46,181 nucleotides of DNA from Olsenella uli (lineage in GTDB: Bacteria > Actinomycetota > Coriobacteriia > Coriobacteriales > Atopobiaceae). The notes under the pieces were generated by a model that made no database searches, was not told the DNA's origin, and was given only the letters and a program-made list of their open reading frames with translations. Positions 33,908 through 40,945 of this stretch are shown in pieces. The stretch spans positions 1-46,181 of the forward strand of contig NZ_CAAKON010000008.1 in NCBI RefSeq assembly GCF_901212655.1, given 5' to 3'. Made by a program: the position numbers and the translations under genes. Numbering within the stretch: position 1 is the stretch's first letter; the number at the start of each line of letters is the position of its first letter.

Positions 33908-34902
33908 ATGCAAAAGAATGAAACGCTCGTATCAGTCCTGCTACCTGTCTACAACGCTGAGAGGTATTTGCCGCGTTGTCTTGATAGCATCCTTACCCAA
34001 ACTCATAAGGCGATTGAAATAGTCGCCATTGACGATGGCTCAAAAGACGAATCGGGGGCTATTCTCGACGCATACTCAAACAGTAATCCGGGGACCTTCA
34101 TCGTTGAGCACCGCGAGAATGGCGGCGTTGCATCGGCGCGTAATCGAGCCATAGAGCTCGCTCGTGGTGAGTATCTAACGTTTATCGATAACGATGACTA
34201 CTTTGACCAAGACTATATAAGCAGCCTCCTAAACATCGCCCTCGAAAACAAAGCGGATGTTGTTTGCGGAGGCTTCAAGCGCCCCGATTCAGAAGGTAGA
34301 ATCGTTTCCTCGGCAATGCCAACACCCGACACTACATGGGGTCCCTACGTTGTAGAAGCGGCATGGGCGAAGCTATACCGAACCGAATACGTAAGAAAGG
34401 CCCATCTATCATTCTTGCCAGTTAATATCGGTGAGGACCTCTATTTCACGCTGCCCGCAGTTGTTTCCACAGACAGGGTTGTCGTTCTTCCCTACTGTGG
34501 TTACAACTGGTTCATGAACGATGAGAGCGTTTCCAATACATCACAGAGGTCGTCAAGGGGACTCGAATTTGGTCAAGTTCTCGACGGTCTCTTTGGGCGA
34601 ATTAGAGAACTTGAAAAGGAGCCCACTGCTATCCTTGAGTTTTATTTCGTCAGATATGTCGCCTGGTTCCTCCTCTTCACCTGCAGGGGAGACAACGTCA
34701 AAGAATGTGTCGAAACTACCGCCGATACACAAAATGGCTCGACGGGCACTTCCGGGGCTGGCGCAAGAACGAGCTCTCAGCGCCTTCCCGTCCAACCGGA
34801 GAGACACCGTTTAACCGCATAGCGGTTTGGCTCTTCGCCAAACACCCCACGCTCTTCAGGGCTTGCCTCAAGAGCTACAGGGCACTTGGAGCTTCAAAAT
34901 AA
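33908..34902 (+). pseudogene. Family 2 glycosyltransferase with a 2-base frameshift near its 3' end
   Basis: The first ~265 residues are an intact GT2: VSVLLPVYNAERYLPRCLDS, IDDGSKDESG, NGGVASARNRAIELARGEY and FIDNDDYFDQDY with the DxD. At 34706-34710 the DNA reads TGTGT. As written, the frame continues into a Thr/Gly/Ser-rich tail that stops at 34822. Removing one GT of the GTGT (34707-34710) restores a continuous frame KECRNYRRYTKWLDGHF to a stop at 34902, giving a normal 330-residue protein with the basic, aromatic tail usual for this family. Causes could be a real inactivating slip, a switchable dinucleotide, or a sequence error. The start could also be GTG 33881, which has AGGAG eight bases upstream. 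Confidence 0.8.
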
Positions 34903-34903
34903 T

Positions 34904-35272
34904 TCACAGGGGGCGCCGAGCTTGGTTCTCGGCGCCCTTCTCATTCTCTTTCTCCATCAAAGCAATCTTCTGCGTCAGGTTCTTAATGGAGAGTGCCTGC
35001 TTGCTCACGATGCTCGTGAGGACGAGGCAAATCACCAGCAAGAAGAGGAACCCTACAAAGAAGATGAAGTTTGATGCCGTGGCAAACCCAAACGCCGCCG
35101 CAACGCCAAACAGAGGCCAGGGGAACACGGCACAGAGCAGAATTACCGCCGCCAGAGCCAGCCACATGAGCGAGTAGTTCAGCAACAACCTATCGTGCTT
35201 CACGAGATGGAACACATAGGCAAGGAGCAGCACGCACGCGGCTATTACCACGATTCGAAGAACGAGAGTCAC
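34904..35272 (-). CDS. DUF2304 family small membrane protein (second copy)
   Basis: The 122-residue protein starts at GTG 35272, six bases after AGGAG and 9 bp past the GT2 stop. It has three membrane segments (about 5-22, 33-50 and 62-85), then a coiled-coil-like tail (KQALSIKNLTQKIALMEKE). Topology and the SNFIFFVGFLFLLV segment match the copy at 1494-1841 (SPANFVFLVIITMLL). In both places it directly follows a DPM1-like GT2, so the pair probably works together, perhaps with the small protein anchoring or assisting the transferase. It is the last gene of the eight-gene operon. Confidence 0.8.
   Translation of the reverse strand: MTLVLRIVVIAACVLLLAYVFHLVKHDRLLLNYSLMWLALAAVILLCAVFPWPLFGVAAAFGFATASNFIFFVGFLFLLVICLVLTSIVSKQALSIKNLTQKIALMEKENEKGAENQARRPL
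34911..34937. terminator. Hairpin terminator overlapping the DUF2304 3' coding end
   Basis: Perfect 10-bp arms GGGCGCCGAG (34911-34920) and CTCGGCGCCC (34928-34937) flank a 7-base loop, with a pyrimidine-rich TTCTCATTCTCTTT following on the plus strand. It can end transcription of the flippase/GT2 pair. The same bases encode the last residues (GAENQARRPL) of the convergent DUF2304 protein. Confidence 0.75.
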
Positions 35273-35281
35273 CGGAGTCTC

Positions 35282-35989
35282 CTAACGCGTATGACGGGTC
35301 ATGCATGCCACGGAAATAGCCAGCGTGACCTTAATCATGTAGTAGACGCTCTTGAAGCCACCAATGGAAGAGACGCCACCTTGACGCTCGCGCATCTCGA
35401 CGGACACCTCACGCACGTCCATGCCAAGCCTCAGAGCATGCGCAATCGAATCAGGCTCCGGATAGTCGATGGGATAGCTCTGGGCAAAGAGGTTGGTGGC
35501 ACGCCTACCACAGGCCCTAAAGCCCGACGTAGGATCAGTAATGCGCTTACCCGTGAGCAGCTTGATCCAGAACGAGAGCCAGGTAATGCCCACACGCCTC
35601 ATGAAAGTAGATTGGAATCCCTCGGTCTGCTCAAGGAAGCGTGAGCCAATAACGAGGTCTGCGCCGTTTTGAATCTCTGCAACGAGCTTTCCAAGATACG
35701 CAGGGTCGTGCTGCCCGTCGCCGTCCAGCTGGATGTCGACGTCGTAGTCCATGTCGCGCGCATACAAGTGGCCCGTCTGAACGGCACCGCCAATGCCAAG
35801 GTTCTGCGGAAGGTCGATGACGTTGATGTCATTTGCCCTACAGACCGAAAGGGTGTTGTCCTTGGACCCGTCGTTGACGACCACATAGTCATAGCCGGCG
35901 TCGACAACACCTTGAACAGTGTCGACGATATTCTCGGCCTCGTTGTAGGCCGGGATGATGATGAGGACGCGAGGCTTACTCGAGACCAT
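35282..35989 (-). CDS. DPM1-like family 2 glycosyltransferase (second copy)
   Basis: The 235-residue enzyme has LIIIPAYNEAENI (9-21), VVNDGSKDNT (37-46), QLDGDGQHD with the DxD (87-95), GSRFLEQTEG, ITDPTSGFRA and MRERQGGVSS. It is a paralogue of the enzyme at 801-1484, sharing all motifs but with many differences between them. DPM1-like enzymes charge a polyprenyl phosphate or transfer sugars at the inner membrane face. AGAGG precedes ATG 35989. It is separated from the upstream small-transporter gene by 220 bp, so it may have its own promoter in addition to operon read-through. Confidence 0.87.
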   Translation of the reverse strand: MVSSKPRVLIIIPAYNEAENIVDTVQGVVDAGYDYVVVNDGSKDNTLSVCRANDINVIDLPQNLGIGGAVQTGHLYARDMDYDVDIQLDGDGQHDPAYLGKLVAEIQNGADLVIGSRFLEQTEGFQSTFMRRVGITWLSFWIKLLTGKRITDPTSGFRACGRRATNLFAQSYPIDYPEPDSIAHALRLGMDVREVSVEMRERQGGVSSIGGFKSVYYMIKVTLAISVACMTRHTR

Positions 35990-36209
35990 GGATACCTCTC
36001 ATACGGGTCCAAATGCCCGGTTAGTGTATCACCAACCACCTTTGCGCAAATAAGGGCCACAAGGCCAGGCAACCAGGCGCCCACCCCAAGATGCGCGTGC
36101 CGGCGAAAGGCGGGGCCAACAGGTCAAGAGAAGGCACGAGCCTGCGACCCAAGAGGTTCATGGGATAGGCCGCAATGCCTTCCTCACCGCGGGCGGCATC
36201 GGCACAGCC
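35990..36209 (-). other. 220-bp gap holding a small open frame after the transporter stop
   Basis: No recognised gene. In frame with the small transporter gene, the minus strand stays open for 62 codons after its TAG stop, to a TAA at 36021. An internal ATG gives a 46-residue hydrophobic peptide (MNLLGRRLVPSLDLLAPPF...). There is no well-placed ribosome binding site. It could be a remnant of a longer protein or chance in high-G+C DNA. A promoter for the GT2 gene may also lie here. Confidence 0.3.
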
Positions 36210-36563
36210 CTAAACGCTCATGGAATAGACACCAATGCCAACGAGAATGAGCGCGAGCGCCGCAAGCTTCTTGCGGCCGAGCCTCTCCTTGAAGATGGTT
36301 ACACCAAAGAACGTGACCCAGAGATAGCCCGTGGCATCAAGGATAGGGCCCATGGACAGGGGAATTCCCCTGTACGAGACAACGGAGAGGAGTGTTGAGC
36401 CCACGAACATCACGTAGGCAAAGATCACCAAGGGATTCAGGTACTCCCCCGCCACGCTCCCGTGCTTCCGCAGGGCAGACTTCTTCAGGAGTACCTGGGA
36501 GACGGCACTGATGAAGACGCCGAGCAGGTTGACGAGCGCATATGCGATAACGGAGAGGTCCAT
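36210..36563 (-). CDS. EamA/SMR-like small transporter subunit (ArnF-like)
   Basis: The 117-residue protein has four membrane helices, the size and pattern of half an EamA/DMT transporter. Recognisable parts are SQVLLKKSALRKHG near the start and the C-terminal GVTIFKERLGRKKLAALALILVGIGVY, which matches the re-entrant/helix-4 motif of small multidrug-resistance and ArnE/ArnF proteins. ArnE and ArnF together flip undecaprenyl-phosphate-aminoarabinose. Its ATG overlaps the TGA of the preceding subunit (ATGA-type overlap at 36563), implying equal synthesis and a heterodimer. The ArnC-like transferase is two genes upstream of the pair, supporting lipid-linked sugar export. Confidence 0.8.
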   Translation of the reverse strand: MDLSVIAYALVNLLGVFISAVSQVLLKKSALRKHGSVAGEYLNPLVIFAYVMFVGSTLLSVVSYRGIPLSMGPILDATGYLWVTFFGVTIFKERLGRKKLAALALILVGIGVYSMSV

Positions 36564-36922
36564 CAGCGCTCCCCTTCCCCGGACTCGGCCTTGTCATCCG
36601 CCAGCGAGAAGAGCACCACGCCCACAAGCACGATCGCGGCGCCGATGACCTTGCCAAGCGACACCGTCTCATGGAAGAGCAAGAAACCCCACACGAGGCC
36701 CCACACGATGGTCACGGCCTTGTTGGCATACGCCGCCGTGAGCGGCATGCGCTTGATAACCTGCTGCCAGCCAATCGCATAGATTCCCAGCACGGCAATC
36801 ATGCCGCCGTAGCTCAGGATGAAGCCGATGCTCATGAACGGAAAGCCCGCTGCCAGCTTGCCGCAGATGCTGCAGAGCGAGTACAGGGCAAGCAGTGCGT
36901 GGAGCCCCAGAAGTGTCTTCAC
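36563..36922 (-). CDS. EamA/SMR-like small transporter subunit (ArnE-like)
   Basis: The 119-residue, four-helix protein has YAIGWQQVIKRMPLTAAYANKAVTIVWGL-type sequence, the usual helix-2/3 region of SMR and ArnE-type subunits, and ends in a charged tail (DDKAESGEGER). Start GTG 36922 directly follows the TAG of the ATP-grasp gene, with GAGGTGG five bases upstream. It pairs with the next gene as a probable heterodimeric flippase for a polyprenyl-phosphate sugar, or possibly a small-molecule exporter, which sequence alone cannot exclude. Confidence 0.8.
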   Translation of the reverse strand: MKTLLGLHALLALYSLCSICGKLAAGFPFMSIGFILSYGGMIAVLGIYAIGWQQVIKRMPLTAAYANKAVTIVWGLVWGFLLFHETVSLGKVIGAAIVLVGVVLFSLADDKAESGEGER

Positions 36923-38107
36923 CTATGCCACCTCGATACAGCTCGAGACGGACTTGAGGGCCTCGTTGAGACTCGCCTCGTCATCCGTGGCCATGATGAC
37001 CTGGCCAAAGCGGTCCGTGCCGTCGTGCACGGCATGTATCTTGTCGCCAACGGCCACGTCAAGGCCCACCGAGGCGTCAAAGCGCCTCTCGACCTCGGCG
37101 AGGCCCGCCCCGTCAATGGCGCGCACGGTTCCGGACACATCGCTAAAGAGCAGCTTGGCCATGCAGGGCCTCTCTGCCCTCGGGACAAAGTCCGCCGTCT
37201 CGCCCAAGGCCGCGCGAATCATCTGCTCATAGTAATCAATGCCAAGGTACGTCGAGATAAGCTCGGGTATGCAGGTTGCGCCACAGCGACCGCCGGCCTC
37301 GAGCACGTACACCTCGCCATCCGGCGCAACCATGAAGTCGCCATTCACGGCGCAGCTGTCCATGCCCGTTGCGACAACCACGCGCTCGAGCTGGGTGCGA
37401 ATGCGCCCGAGCAGCGCCTCGTCCGCGTCGATGGGGAAGGCATGGCCCTCCGGGATGGTCACAGCGCCGGTGCGGCGCACAAACTTGTGGTGCGGCGCGA
37501 AGAGAACGAGCTCGCCACCGCTCACAAACCCGTCCACGCCAATCTCCATGCCCGGAACGAATCCCTCAACCACCACATGGTCCGCGTGCGTTGCCGCCAT
37601 GGAGCTGGCATAGGCAGCCGGCAGGGCATCGGGCTCGTCAACCTTCGTGACACCCCTGCTGCCAGAGACGTCGCAGGCCTTGACCATGACGGGATAGCCG
37701 ATTGCGGCGGCAGCCTCTAACGCCTCCCCCTCGCTCTGGACAACGCGGAATGGAGAGGTGTTGACCCCACCCTTGGCAAACGCCTGCTTCATGCGAGCCT
37801 TGTCCGTGAGAAGCAGAGCTGCGCCCTCCGAGATGCCCGGCAGCCCCATCGCGTCGCAGACGCGGCCGATGCTCTTTACGGCAACATCCGTGCCCGTGGT
37901 CATGATGCCGTTGACATGCTCGCTCCGCGCGATGGCGAGGATGCCCTCGGCGTCGGTGGTGTCCACAGAGAAGGAGCGGTCCGCCTCGGCAAAGCCCGGA
38001 TAATTGCCCGCATAGCTTGCCACCAGGGCCTCAAGGCCCATCTCGCGGGCCTTTTGAATGAGGGGCACCTGATAGATGCCGGCTCCAAGAATCAGGAGCC
38101 TCTTCAT
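36923..38107 (-). CDS. ATP-grasp ligase
   Basis: I use ATG 38107, where the protein begins MKRLLILGAGIYQVPLI as relatives do; the frame is open another 25 codons upstream. At 394 residues, it has a preATP domain (1-95) and an ATP-grasp core: LTDKARMKQ (101-109), YPVMVKACD (138-146), SGSRGV (148-153), VVVEGFVPGMEIGVD (178-192), NGDFMV (255-260) and LEAGGRCGATC (269-279), where the usual N-R pair of the metal site is G-R-C. A C-terminal domain (~300-394) resembles the PurK/biotin-carboxylase tail. It forms a carboxylate-amine or similar bond using ATP. It lies between the ArnC-like GT2 and the ArnE/F-like pair, so the lipid-linked sugar or its precursor is a likely substrate. Confidence 0.83.
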   Translation of the reverse strand: MKRLLILGAGIYQVPLIQKAREMGLEALVASYAGNYPGFAEADRSFSVDTTDAEGILAIARSEHVNGIMTTGTDVAVKSIGRVCDAMGLPGISEGAALLLTDKARMKQAFAKGGVNTSPFRVVQSEGEALEAAAAIGYPVMVKACDVSGSRGVTKVDEPDALPAAYASSMAATHADHVVVEGFVPGMEIGVDGFVSGGELVLFAPHHKFVRRTGAVTIPEGHAFPIDADEALLGRIRTQLERVVVATGMDSCAVNGDFMVAPDGEVYVLEAGGRCGATCIPELISTYLGIDYYEQMIRAALGETADFVPRAERPCMAKLLFSDVSGTVRAIDGAGLAEVERRFDASVGLDVAVGDKIHAVHDGTDRFGQVIMATDDEASLNEALKSVSSCIEVA

Positions 38108-38209
38108 ATCACACCAACTTCCTATCCAAGGGTCAGACAACGCGGCGGGACCGTTCACCACGGCGCTTGTGCGCAAGGGCAAGGCGGCACGTGACGCCTC
38201 GCCCTCCGG

Positions 38210-39136
38210 CTAGAGATTGACCTTGTCTCGCACGATGTATTGAGGCGTTCCGTTGATCGCAAGCACGATGTCGCCCACATACTCGCCAATGATGCCCAGC
38301 ACCATGAGGATGAGACCAAAGAAGAACACCATGATGCACACGGTGGAGGACCATCCCATGAGCATGTCTGGGTGCAGGATCTTGCGAATAATGGTGACGA
38401 TGCCTTCGACAAAGCCAACCAGCGCGGCAATGACGCCAATCACCGAGGCAAAGCGCAGGGGGATGACCGAGTAGTTGAAATAGGCCATCCACTGTTTCAC
38501 GAGCTTGCGGAAGGTGTAGCCGCTCTCGCCGTACTCGCGCTTGTGATGCTGAATCTGAACGTTGCCGATGTTGTGCGTCACGCGGTAGAAGATGCCGTCG
38601 ACATACGGGCTGTAGTTGCGATATTTGATTACCTCGCCCTTGACCTGGCCCGTGATGCACCAGTAGTTGGAAGACTGGATGTCCTTGGGCCTGCCAAGCA
38701 GCACGCGGCTCGTCTTGCGGTTGAGCCAGCTCGTGAAGTTCTTGATGGAGCCGTTGGTGCTCTTCTCGTAGACGCCGTAGACCAGGTCGTAGCCCTCCTC
38801 CATCTTGGCCAGGATGATGGGAAGCTGGCTCGGGTGCGTCTGCATGTCGTCATCCATGCCCATGACGTAGTCGCCCTTGGCGTAGTTCATGCCGCACATG
38901 AGGGCATTGTGCTGGCCAAAGTTGCGCATGAGGCTCAGGCCGTGGACGTTGGAGTAATCCCCGCCAAGGTCTCGGATGACGCCAAAGGTGCCGTCCGATG
39001 AGTTGTCGTTCACCAGCACGAACTCACACTCGTACTGCGGCAGGTTCTTGAACTCCGCCATGGTTAGTTCGACGACCTCGCGAAGCGTGTGCTCCGAGTT
39101 ATAGCAGGGTATGACGATGGAGACGAGCTTGCTCAT
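38210..39136 (-). CDS. ArnC/GtrB-like polyprenyl-phosphate glycosyltransferase
   Basis: The 308-residue enzyme has an N-terminal GT-A domain with SIVIPCYNSE (6-15), VNDNSSDGT (42-50), MRNFGQHNALMCGMNYA (70-86) and MGMDDDMQTHPSQLP (92-106). Two membrane helices follow (about 225-250 and 262-285). This is the ArnC/GtrB/DPMS layout: transfer of a sugar from a nucleotide to undecaprenyl phosphate at the inner face of the membrane. Together with the two ArnE/F-like subunits downstream it forms the classic charge-and-flip pair. The intervening ATP-grasp gene is what is unusual. AGGAG lies about 11 bases before ATG 39136. Confidence 0.88.
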   Translation of the reverse strand: MSKLVSIVIPCYNSEHTLREVVELTMAEFKNLPQYECEFVLVNDNSSDGTFGVIRDLGGDYSNVHGLSLMRNFGQHNALMCGMNYAKGDYVMGMDDDMQTHPSQLPIILAKMEEGYDLVYGVYEKSTNGSIKNFTSWLNRKTSRVLLGRPKDIQSSNYWCITGQVKGEVIKYRNYSPYVDGIFYRVTHNIGNVQIQHHKREYGESGYTFRKLVKQWMAYFNYSVIPLRFASVIGVIAALVGFVEGIVTIIRKILHPDMLMGWSSTVCIMVFFFGLILMVLGIIGEYVGDIVLAINGTPQYIVRDKVNL

Positions 39137-39190
39137 TGGGAAATCTGCTCCTGGAATCTGCGGAGGGCTGTTGCTGCCAGTAACGGGCGA

Positions 39191-39757
39191 CTAGACCTCG
39201 GGGACCTTGACCGCCTCGCGCTTCTCGATGTCGAGCAGCAGCTCGTCTGCGTCGATGAGCGGGAGGTTGATAGGGCCAAGCGGAGACATCGAGGTCATCT
39301 CGAGCAGCTTGGAGGACGCGTAGGCGTAGGCGGCCTTGATGGACTCGAGCCTCAGGCTGTGCTCCATCTTCTTGTCGCGGCGCGCCGTGCTGTCCTGCGC
39401 GGCACCAGCCATGTGACGGGCACCGGGGGCAGCGGCCCCCAGCACGGGCACCGTGGCCACCATGCCGCACGTGATGCCGTAGTGAACGAGCTCAAGCTTG
39501 CCGTCCTCCGCGCTGCCGTTCTCCTCGTCGGGCGCAAACAAGCCAAACTGGACGCAGACCATCGAGCGGCACACCGTGCGGCGGGTCTTCACGTCAAACG
39601 TGAAGTTGACGTCGGGGTTGGTGATGAGCAGACGCGTCTCTGGGACCCTGTCCGCAATGGGCGCCTCCGCGTGAAACACGCACTCCAGAAGTCTGAGGTC
39701 ATCGACCCTGATTGCCATGGAGACATCGGTTGCCTCGGTGTTGTTGACTTCGTCCAT
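39191..39757 (-). CDS. Small protein of unknown function, SecB-like
   Basis: ATG 39757 has AGGAG five bases upstream; the frame is open six codons further. The 188-residue protein has no signal peptide or membrane segment. The pattern resembles the SecB chaperone. The N-terminal strand region LRLLECVFHAEAP is followed by strands DVNFTFDVKTRRT and SMVCVQFGLFA. A long helix (LESIKAAYAYASSKLLEMTS) leads to LGPINLPLIDADELL, comparable to the PYARE...FPQLNLAPVNFDALF end of SecB. SecB proper binds unfolded secretory proteins; distant relatives act with toxin-antitoxin systems. An Ala/Gly-rich insert (about 105-130) separates strands. Relationship is from pattern only, and the role in this operon is unknown. 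Confidence 0.6.
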   Translation of the reverse strand: MDEVNNTEATDVSMAIRVDDLRLLECVFHAEAPIADRVPETRLLITNPDVNFTFDVKTRRTVCRSMVCVQFGLFAPDEENGSAEDGKLELVHYGITCGMVATVPVLGAAAPGARHMAGAAQDSTARRDKKMEHSLRLESIKAAYAYASSKLLEMTSMSPLGPINLPLIDADELLLDIEKREAVKVPEV

Positions 39758-39808
39758 GAAGACTCCTGTTCCCAAATCCGCCCGTGCGGCCGGACGCTGT
39801 TAGAAAAG

Positions 39809-40795
39809 CTAGCGACCCTCTTGTGCCTCTCTGAGGTAATCAAAGAAGAGGGGCAGCCCCCCAGTATGGAGGAAGAGCACGTCCTTGTCATGAATCTCGT
39901 GCTCGGCAAGATAGTCGAAAGCCCCCCTCAGCGCCTTGCCCGTGTACGTGGGGTCGAGGGGGAGGGACGTCTGCTCAAGGGAAGACGCTATGAGCTCGTC
40001 CACCCTCGGGTCTCTGACGCCATACCCGCCGCACGTGTGGCTCGTGTCGAGTGTGATGTGGCTTGCGTAGTCCTGGGGCAGCTCCCTGTCCTCCAGGGCA
40101 AACCACTCGCGCACCGCGTCGTCGAGAATCGAGAGCGCCCTCTCGCGCGGGCGGGAGGAGATGGAGATGCCAACGATGTCTCTCTGGTCTCCAGCGGCCA
40201 TGCTGCCACATATAAGGCCCGACTGCGTGCAGCCCGTTCCGTAGGGCGTCACGAGTAGGTTGAAGTGAGTTCCCTGGGCGGCTTCCCAGTCGAGGATCTC
40301 GCGATAGGCCTTGGCGTAGGCGCGCGCTGGCACACCCTCGTTGCCCCTACCCGTGCGGTCGCCATAGATGTAGTAGGGCTTGTGCCCCCTGCTCCTCAGG
40401 AGCTCGAAGGCCTTGTCCACGGCCTGGGCAATCGCTCCCTTATCGCACTCGATGACCTCAATGCCAAAGCCCCGGACGATCTCCTCGTTGAAGGAGGGTC
40501 GCGACGGCTCCCCCTCGGCGGAGGTGGCAACCATGAGGCAAGGAATTCCCTCCTCGTGGCACATCATCGCAAGCACGCGGCAGAGGTTGGAGCACAGGTC
40601 TCCGTACATGATGAGGGCGTCGCAGCCCTTGGTACGCAGGTCGGCGACAAACTCCGCCGCAATCCTGACCTTATTGCCGCCAAACGCATAGGGGATGAGG
40701 TCGTCGCGCTTTGCATAGAGGCGAATTCCGAGACTCCTCGCCTCCTTGAGGTCGAGCGGCTGGATGGGACTCGGAAAGCGAAGGGGATCGAACAC
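39809..40795 (-). CDS. PLP-dependent D-cysteine desulfhydrase / ACC deaminase family enzyme
   Basis: The 328-residue protein starts at GTG 40795, eight bases after AAGGAG. It has the fold-type II PLP pattern: IQPLDLKEARSLGIRLYAKRDDL-like lead, FGGNKVR with the Schiff-base Lys42, GDLCSNLCRV, and the phosphate-binding PYGTGCTQSGL segment (about 185-195). Characterised relatives deaminate or desulfhydrate D-cysteine or 1-aminocyclopropane-1-carboxylate; others act on D-serine-like substrates. As first gene of the operon containing an ATP-grasp ligase it might shape an amino-acid substrate for ligation, for example a D- or dehydro-amino acid. That is inference. It is divergent from the DUF6541-like gene. 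Confidence 0.82.
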   Translation of the reverse strand: MFDPLRFPSPIQPLDLKEARSLGIRLYAKRDDLIPYAFGGNKVRIAAEFVADLRTKGCDALIMYGDLCSNLCRVLAMMCHEEGIPCLMVATSAEGEPSRPSFNEEIVRGFGIEVIECDKGAIAQAVDKAFELLRSRGHKPYYIYGDRTGRGNEGVPARAYAKAYREILDWEAAQGTHFNLLVTPYGTGCTQSGLICGSMAAGDQRDIVGISISSRPRERALSILDDAVREWFALEDRELPQDYASHITLDTSHTCGGYGVRDPRVDELIASSLEQTSLPLDPTYTGKALRGAFDYLAEHEIHDKDVLFLHTGGLPLFFDYLREAQEGR

Positions 40796-40945
40796 CGAGG
40801 GCGCTCCTTGGGTCTTGGGGCCTGAATGGGTCTTGGTGGATCTGGGATTCGTTCGTCAACAGGCTAATTCTGAGCCGTAGCCCCATTAACGGCAAGGACC
40901 GCGCAGGCTGGGCGCTATGATTTTTGCTGTTTGGTTTCCTACAGA
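40796..40945. promoter_or_regulatory. Divergent promoter region of the eight-gene operon and the DUF6541-like gene
   Basis: In this 150-bp gap TATGAT (40916-40921) is a good -10 for the plus-strand gene, though no -35 matches well at the proper distance. The minus-strand operon promoter must lie in the same gap; TTGACG occurs there without a clear -10. No gene or hairpin is seen. Confidence 0.3.

Noticed and set aside
34705..34902. Separate 65-residue gene
   Set aside because: Its sequence is the natural C-terminal tail of the preceding GT2 protein in a shifted frame and there is no start signal, so it is treated as part of a frameshifted gene.
36671..37720. 349-codon plus-strand open frame
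   Set aside because: Antisense to a small transporter gene and an ATP-grasp gene that have clear motifs and coupled starts.
39089..40258. 389-codon plus-strand open frame
   Set aside because: Antisense to the SecB-like and PLP-enzyme genes; Arg/His-rich with no motif.
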